Position numbers and translations under genes: made by a program. From Paenibacillus tianjinensis (GTDB lineage Bacteria > Bacillota > Bacilli > Paenibacillales > Paenibacillaceae), in assembly GCF_017086365.1 (NCBI RefSeq), contig NZ_CP070969.1, positions 682,001 through 746,000 on the forward strand: a DNA stretch of 64,000 bases, in the 5' to 3' direction. Within the stretch, counting starts at the first letter, position 1. Every line of letters begins with the position of its first letter. Of the stretch, positions 61,096-64,000 are shown piece after piece. The notes beneath the pieces are model-generated. The model had not been told where the DNA came from. It saw only the letters and a list, made by a program, of their open reading frames with translations, and searched no databases.

Positions 61096-61848
61096 ATGCG
61101 AACTGAACTATTTCTTGAACAAATCCGGATATTGCTGCACATGTATGCTGACGGGCTTCTGGGCGGGGAAGTTATGCCGGAGGATGCGCTGCTTGGGGTT
61201 GTTCCGGCTGCTGAGCTGCCGAATGTGCTGACAATGGCGATGTCGCTTAATTATCAGAGGAATGCCTATGCTCTCTGGCAGTCGGTGGCCAAAGCTTATA
61301 TAGATGAGAATACCCGGTGGGTTTTTGATCCGCACGCCGCTTCTCTAAGTGATCCGGTTGCCCTGCAGACAGCGCTGCTGCTGCATCGTGTAGCCCTACA
61401 GCCTAACCGGCATCCGCAGATTTGGCAGCGGGTCGCCGGGGGAATTGTCCACTCCTCCGCGAATGGCGATGTAGCCGGGATGATCAAAGCAGCACAGTCC
61501 GACATTGCAATCCTGAAAAATATAATGCAGCATACACGCAAATCTGAATTTCCCTATCTGTCCGGTCCGAAAATTTTCAATTACTGGCTGTATGTGATGG
61601 AGAGCTATGCGGGGATTGTCTGGAAGTCGCGTGAGCTGATTACGATTGCTCCAGATACGCATATTTTGCAGGCCAGTGTGAAGCTGGGAATTTGCTCTGA
61701 AGGCGTGCTGAACGGTACCGCCGAAGACAGACATTATGTAGCTGAAGCATGGGAGACAGCGCTTAGAGGTTCGGGTCTGGCGCCGATTGATGTACATACC
61801 CCGCTGTGGTTATGGAGCCGGGCCGGTTTTCCGCCGCTTATCGCATAA
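61096..61848 (+). CDS. hypothetical protein with HhH-GPD-like features
   Basis: A 250-residue soluble protein. CCGGAGGGAAT fixes the ATG at 61096. The C-terminal half has FPYLSGPKIFNYWLYVMESYAG, which resembles a helix-hairpin-helix with a Lys, then ITIAPDTHILQASVKLGI. An Asp-Thr-His after a Pro, before an ASxKLGI helix, is the layout of HhH-GPD DNA glycosylases (Lys/Asp active site). The N-terminal half is helical and unrecognised. The glycosylase-like reading is tentative. It is followed by an APH-like gene after 38 bases. Confidence 0.55.
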   Translation: MRTELFLEQIRILLHMYADGLLGGEVMPEDALLGVVPAAELPNVLTMAMSLNYQRNAYALWQSVAKAYIDENTRWVFDPHAASLSDPVALQTALLLHRVALQPNRHPQIWQRVAGGIVHSSANGDVAGMIKAAQSDIAILKNIMQHTRKSEFPYLSGPKIFNYWLYVMESYAGIVWKSRELITIAPDTHILQASVKLGICSEGVLNGTAEDRHYVAEAWETALRGSGLAPIDVHTPLWLWSRAGFPPLIA

Positions 61849-61886
61849 GGACTTAATCATTGAGTTGGATATGGAGGGTGAAAATC

Positions 61887-62804
61887 ATGACAGATACCCG
61901 CATCGAAGGAATACCGGGAGCAGAAACATGGCGGATGATTGAGCCTGTACTCAAGGGCTGGTCGGATGACCAAAAGTATTACATAGAGGATAAGGAAGAT
62001 AACAAGTTACTGCTCCGGTTGTCGGCCGGGAAAAGCTTTGCCCGTAAGCAGGATGAATTTGCGCTCATCAAGCGGTTTAATGAACTGGATTTTCCGATGT
62101 CGCAGGCTCTTGGTTTCGGGACTTGCAGTGCGGCAGGCCGGGAAGAGCAAGTGTATATGCTGTTGACTTGGGTGGAGGGAGTTCCGCTGGAGGACCGTCT
62201 AACCGTACTTGCGCCGGAGGAACAGTATAAGCTCGGGATAGAGGCTGGCCGAATTCTTAAGAAGATACATAGTATCCCATGCAGCAACGACTTGTCCGGC
62301 TGGGAAATGAGCATGCAGACCAAGATGCTGAGGCGGATCAAGGAATATGAGGATTGTCCATATCATCTGGACGGTGATGAACAGGCCATTCATTATGTGA
62401 AAGAGAATATCAGCCTTATTCATAATGTGGAGAAAGTCTGGCACCATGGTGATTTCCACGTTGGTAATCTTATTTATACCCCCGAGGGCGGGATCGGCGT
62501 TATTGATTTCAACCGCTGGGACACCGGTGATTATGCAGAGGAGTTCTACAAAGTCCAGTTCTTTGACCGGGAGCTGAGTATCCCCTTTGCCAAGGGCAAG
62601 CTGGACGGTTATTTTGCAGGATCACCACCGGAGGCCTTCTGGCGGAGACAGGCATTGTATGTGGCATACAGCTCGCTTTTTTCGATTAAATGGGCAATCC
62701 CCTTTGGCATGGACGAGATTCAGGGGATGCTGGCCCGGGGCAGGCAGGCGTTTCAGGACTATGATGCTTTTCATAGGTACATTCCGCGCTGGTATACCGA
62801 ATAG
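61887..62804 (+). CDS. aminoglycoside phosphotransferase-like kinase
   Basis: A 305-residue APH-fold kinase. The ATP Lys is in LLLRLSAGKSF, MLLTWVEGVPLEDRL is the hinge, the catalytic loop VWHHGDFHVGNLIY has the probable base Asp, and the metal-binding DFNRWDTGDYAEEF follows. GGAGGGTGAAAATC precedes the ATG at 61887. It resembles the kanamycin-kinase-like group common in Bacillales; substrate unknown and resistance cannot be assumed. Confidence 0.85.
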   Translation: MTDTRIEGIPGAETWRMIEPVLKGWSDDQKYYIEDKEDNKLLLRLSAGKSFARKQDEFALIKRFNELDFPMSQALGFGTCSAAGREEQVYMLLTWVEGVPLEDRLTVLAPEEQYKLGIEAGRILKKIHSIPCSNDLSGWEMSMQTKMLRRIKEYEDCPYHLDGDEQAIHYVKENISLIHNVEKVWHHGDFHVGNLIYTPEGGIGVIDFNRWDTGDYAEEFYKVQFFDRELSIPFAKGKLDGYFAGSPPEAFWRRQALYVAYSSLFSIKWAIPFGMDEIQGMLARGRQAFQDYDAFHRYIPRWYTE

Positions 62805-62887
62805 AGAACATTGCGTTTAAGGATTGCCCCCGGACTCCGGTCTGGGGGTGTTTGGCATGGATTGACAGAAGCGGACAGGCATGTGAG

Positions 62888-62914
62888 AATATAGTTAATC
62901 AGACTAACTATATT
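62888..62914. promoter_or_regulatory. perfect inverted repeat, probable MarR operator
   Basis: AATATAGTTA (62888-62897) and TAACTATATT (62905-62914) are perfect inverted copies separated by 7 bases, 13 bases before the MarR gene start. A consensus -35 TTGACA lies at 62862-62867, so binding would cover the -10 region and suggests autorepression. Confidence 0.75.
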
Positions 62915-62927
62915 GAGGGGGGAGACC

Positions 62928-63359
62928 ATGAAGGAACATATTAGCAGAAGCGCAGATATCGTAGGCTTATTTTGCCGGCTGCAGATGAATACCAAGAAGG
63001 ATATACCTGTAAGATCCAGTGAGATGGGGGTCCTTATATATACGGAGAAGCAGGAAGGTCTTGTGACCCCGCTGATGGTAAGTAATTTTTTTAGAGTATC
63101 TAAGCCATCTGTCACGGCTATGATTAACTCCCTGGTTCGTCAAGGGTATCTCTGCAAAACCTCGTCGGCTACAGACGGCAGAAGCTACACCATTTCACTT
63201 ACCGTCCTTGGCGCAGAACTGGTGAAGTCTACCTCAGCCGAGTATTTCCGCAATCTGGAACGGCTTGAAGAGAAGATGGGCAGTGAGGATTTCGGACAGT
63301 TTATACAGTTAATGCAGCAGGCTACTGAAATATTAAGTGTGGAGGGCGGCCGTTCATGA
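62928..63359 (+). CDS. MarR family transcriptional regulator
   Basis: A 143-residue winged-helix regulator: EMGVLIYTEK, VTPLMVSNFFRVSKPSVTAMINSLVRQGYL (recognition helix SKPSVTAMINSL) and a wing with SATDGRSYTISLTVLG. AGGGGGGAGACC precedes the ATG at 62928. It overlaps the following NmrA-like gene by 4 bases, so the pair is an operon likely controlled through the inverted repeat at 62888-62914. The inducer is unknown. Confidence 0.93.
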   Translation: MKEHISRSADIVGLFCRLQMNTKKDIPVRSSEMGVLIYTEKQEGLVTPLMVSNFFRVSKPSVTAMINSLVRQGYLCKTSSATDGRSYTISLTVLGAELVKSTSAEYFRNLERLEEKMGSEDFGQFIQLMQQATEILSVEGGRS

Positions 63360-64000
63360 GCATTTTGGTTACCGGCGCTTCAGGAAATGTAGGAGCTCAT
63401 GTAATAGAAGAATTAAGCAGAATGGGTGAACAGATTGTGGCAGCAGGGACAGATGTCCACAGGCTGCGCGAGAAATTTAGTACTCGGGCGAAGTGTGTGT
63501 ATTTGGATTTTACCGATAGCAGCTCCTTTGAACAGGTCCTTGAAGAGGTGGACAGAGTGTTCTTGATGCGTCCGCCCCATTTGGGCAAGCCGGAGGATTT
63601 GTATCCGTTTATTGATGCGTTGAAGGCCCGCGGGATCCGGCTGGCTGCTTTCCTCTCACTGATGGGGATTGAGAAGAATCCGATTCCTCCTCACCACAAG
63701 ATTGAAAAATATCTGGAGGCTGCAGGAATACCATTTGCCCACATCCGGCCAGGGTTTTTCATGCAGAATCTATCCGGTATTCACGCCGAGGAGATCAGGA
63801 GGCAGAACCAAATCTTTATTCCAGCCGGGAAGAGCCGGACAAGCTTTATTGATGCAGCGGATATTGGATTTGCCGCAGCGGTACTGCTCCGCGAGCCCGA
63901 AAGGTACGCAAACACGGCTCACACCCTAACGGGAGCGGAGTCTTTGAACTATTATCAGGCGGCTGAGATACTAAGCGAGTTTACCGGCCGCAGGATCACC
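63356..64000 (+). CDS. NmrA-like NAD(P)-binding protein, 3' end outside window
   Basis: The frame is open from ATG 63356 to the last base (215 codons), so the gene continues beyond the window. It is an atypical SDR of the NmrA/QOR2 type: MSILVTGASGNVGAHVIEEL is the dinucleotide-binding motif (GASGNVG), then VFLMRPPHLG, PHHKIEKYLEAAGIPFAHIRPGFFMQNL and SFIDAADIGFAAAVLL. Family members reduce quinones or sense NADP redox state. Co-transcription with MarR fits a redox or electrophile response. Confidence 0.92.
   Translation, partial: MSILVTGASGNVGAHVIEELSRMGEQIVAAGTDVHRLREKFSTRAKCVYLDFTDSSSFEQVLEEVDRVFLMRPPHLGKPEDLYPFIDALKARGIRLAAFLSLMGIEKNPIPPHHKIEKYLEAAGIPFAHIRPGFFMQNLSGIHAEEIRRQNQIFIPAGKSRTSFIDAADIGFAAAVLLREPERYANTAHTLTGAESLNYYQAAEILSEFTGRRIT

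Overview
The window reads as a chromosomal segment of a Paenibacillus-like Bacillota (Firmicutes). The reasons are moderate GC content, strong AGGAGG-type ribosome binding sites, occasional TTG/GTG starts, CcpA-type cre sites before glycoside hydrolases, YesM/YesN-type two-component genes, copper-amine-oxidase 'stalk' domains, a DUF4003 protein and a paeninodin-type lasso peptide cluster. I saw no tRNA, rRNA or CRISPR array. Both ends cut genes: a GGDEF-EAL protein at the start and an NmrA-like NAD(P)-binding protein at the end.

Layout. 1-1617: c-di-GMP signalling protein (5' truncated). 1.6-11.9 kb: alpha-glucan/dextran locus with a decayed GH13 fragment, secreted GH31 alpha-glucosidase, divergent GH66 dextranase-like lipoprotein, a two-component pair and an orphan sugar-binding lipoprotein. 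12-13.2 kb: DUF4317 protein. 13.3-17.9 kb: pectin (rhamnogalacturonan) locus with AraC regulator, GH105 and GH112 phosphorylase. 18-20.8 kb: yaaA, GH11 xylanase, SUMF1-like lipoprotein. 21-24.3 kb: a 1121-residue helical-repeat protein. 24.3-28.2 kb: mobile DNA, an IS1182-family element with a class C-like group II intron sitting just behind a terminator-like hairpin at its end. 28.2-29.8 kb: gene fragments and small genes (VOC, DfsB-like). 30-31.8 kb: membrane glycosyltransferase and a Gly-rich lipoprotein behind a GGGGGAAA tandem repeat. 32.2-35.8 kb: heterodimeric ABC exporter. 36-39.5 kb: GNAT, APH-like kinase, DUF4003, YjdM. 39.7-43 kb: McrBC restriction system whose McrB carries an extra domain inside its AAA+ module. 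43-53.3 kb: stalk-domain protein, diguanylate cyclase, SDR, a serine hydrolase fused to an unknown N-terminal domain, YgjP-like metallopeptidase, HD-GYP protein, GNAT. 53.4-60.9 kb: lasso peptide cluster. 61-64 kb: possible HhH protein, APH-like kinase, MarR regulator with a perfect operator, NmrA-like protein.

The most interesting system is the lasso peptide cluster: cyclase, a 41-residue precursor, HPr-kinase-like tailoring kinase, PqqD-like RRE protein, B2 leader peptidase and ABC exporter, followed by a nucleotidyltransferase-family gene on the other strand. The precursor predicts a 22-residue core with an Ala1-Asp9 macrolactam and a C-terminal Ser, the position phosphorylated in paeninodin. 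It was too short to stand out in ordinary ORF listing. A 16-bp palindrome lies just downstream of the probable promoter, and a strong hairpin separates the precursor from the downstream processing genes.

The polysaccharide genes appear to be linked by carbon catabolite control: cre-like sites lie upstream of GH31, GH66, GH105/GH112 and GH11. Coordinates are from reading the sequence by eye. Domain names rest on recognition of family motifs, with no database search.
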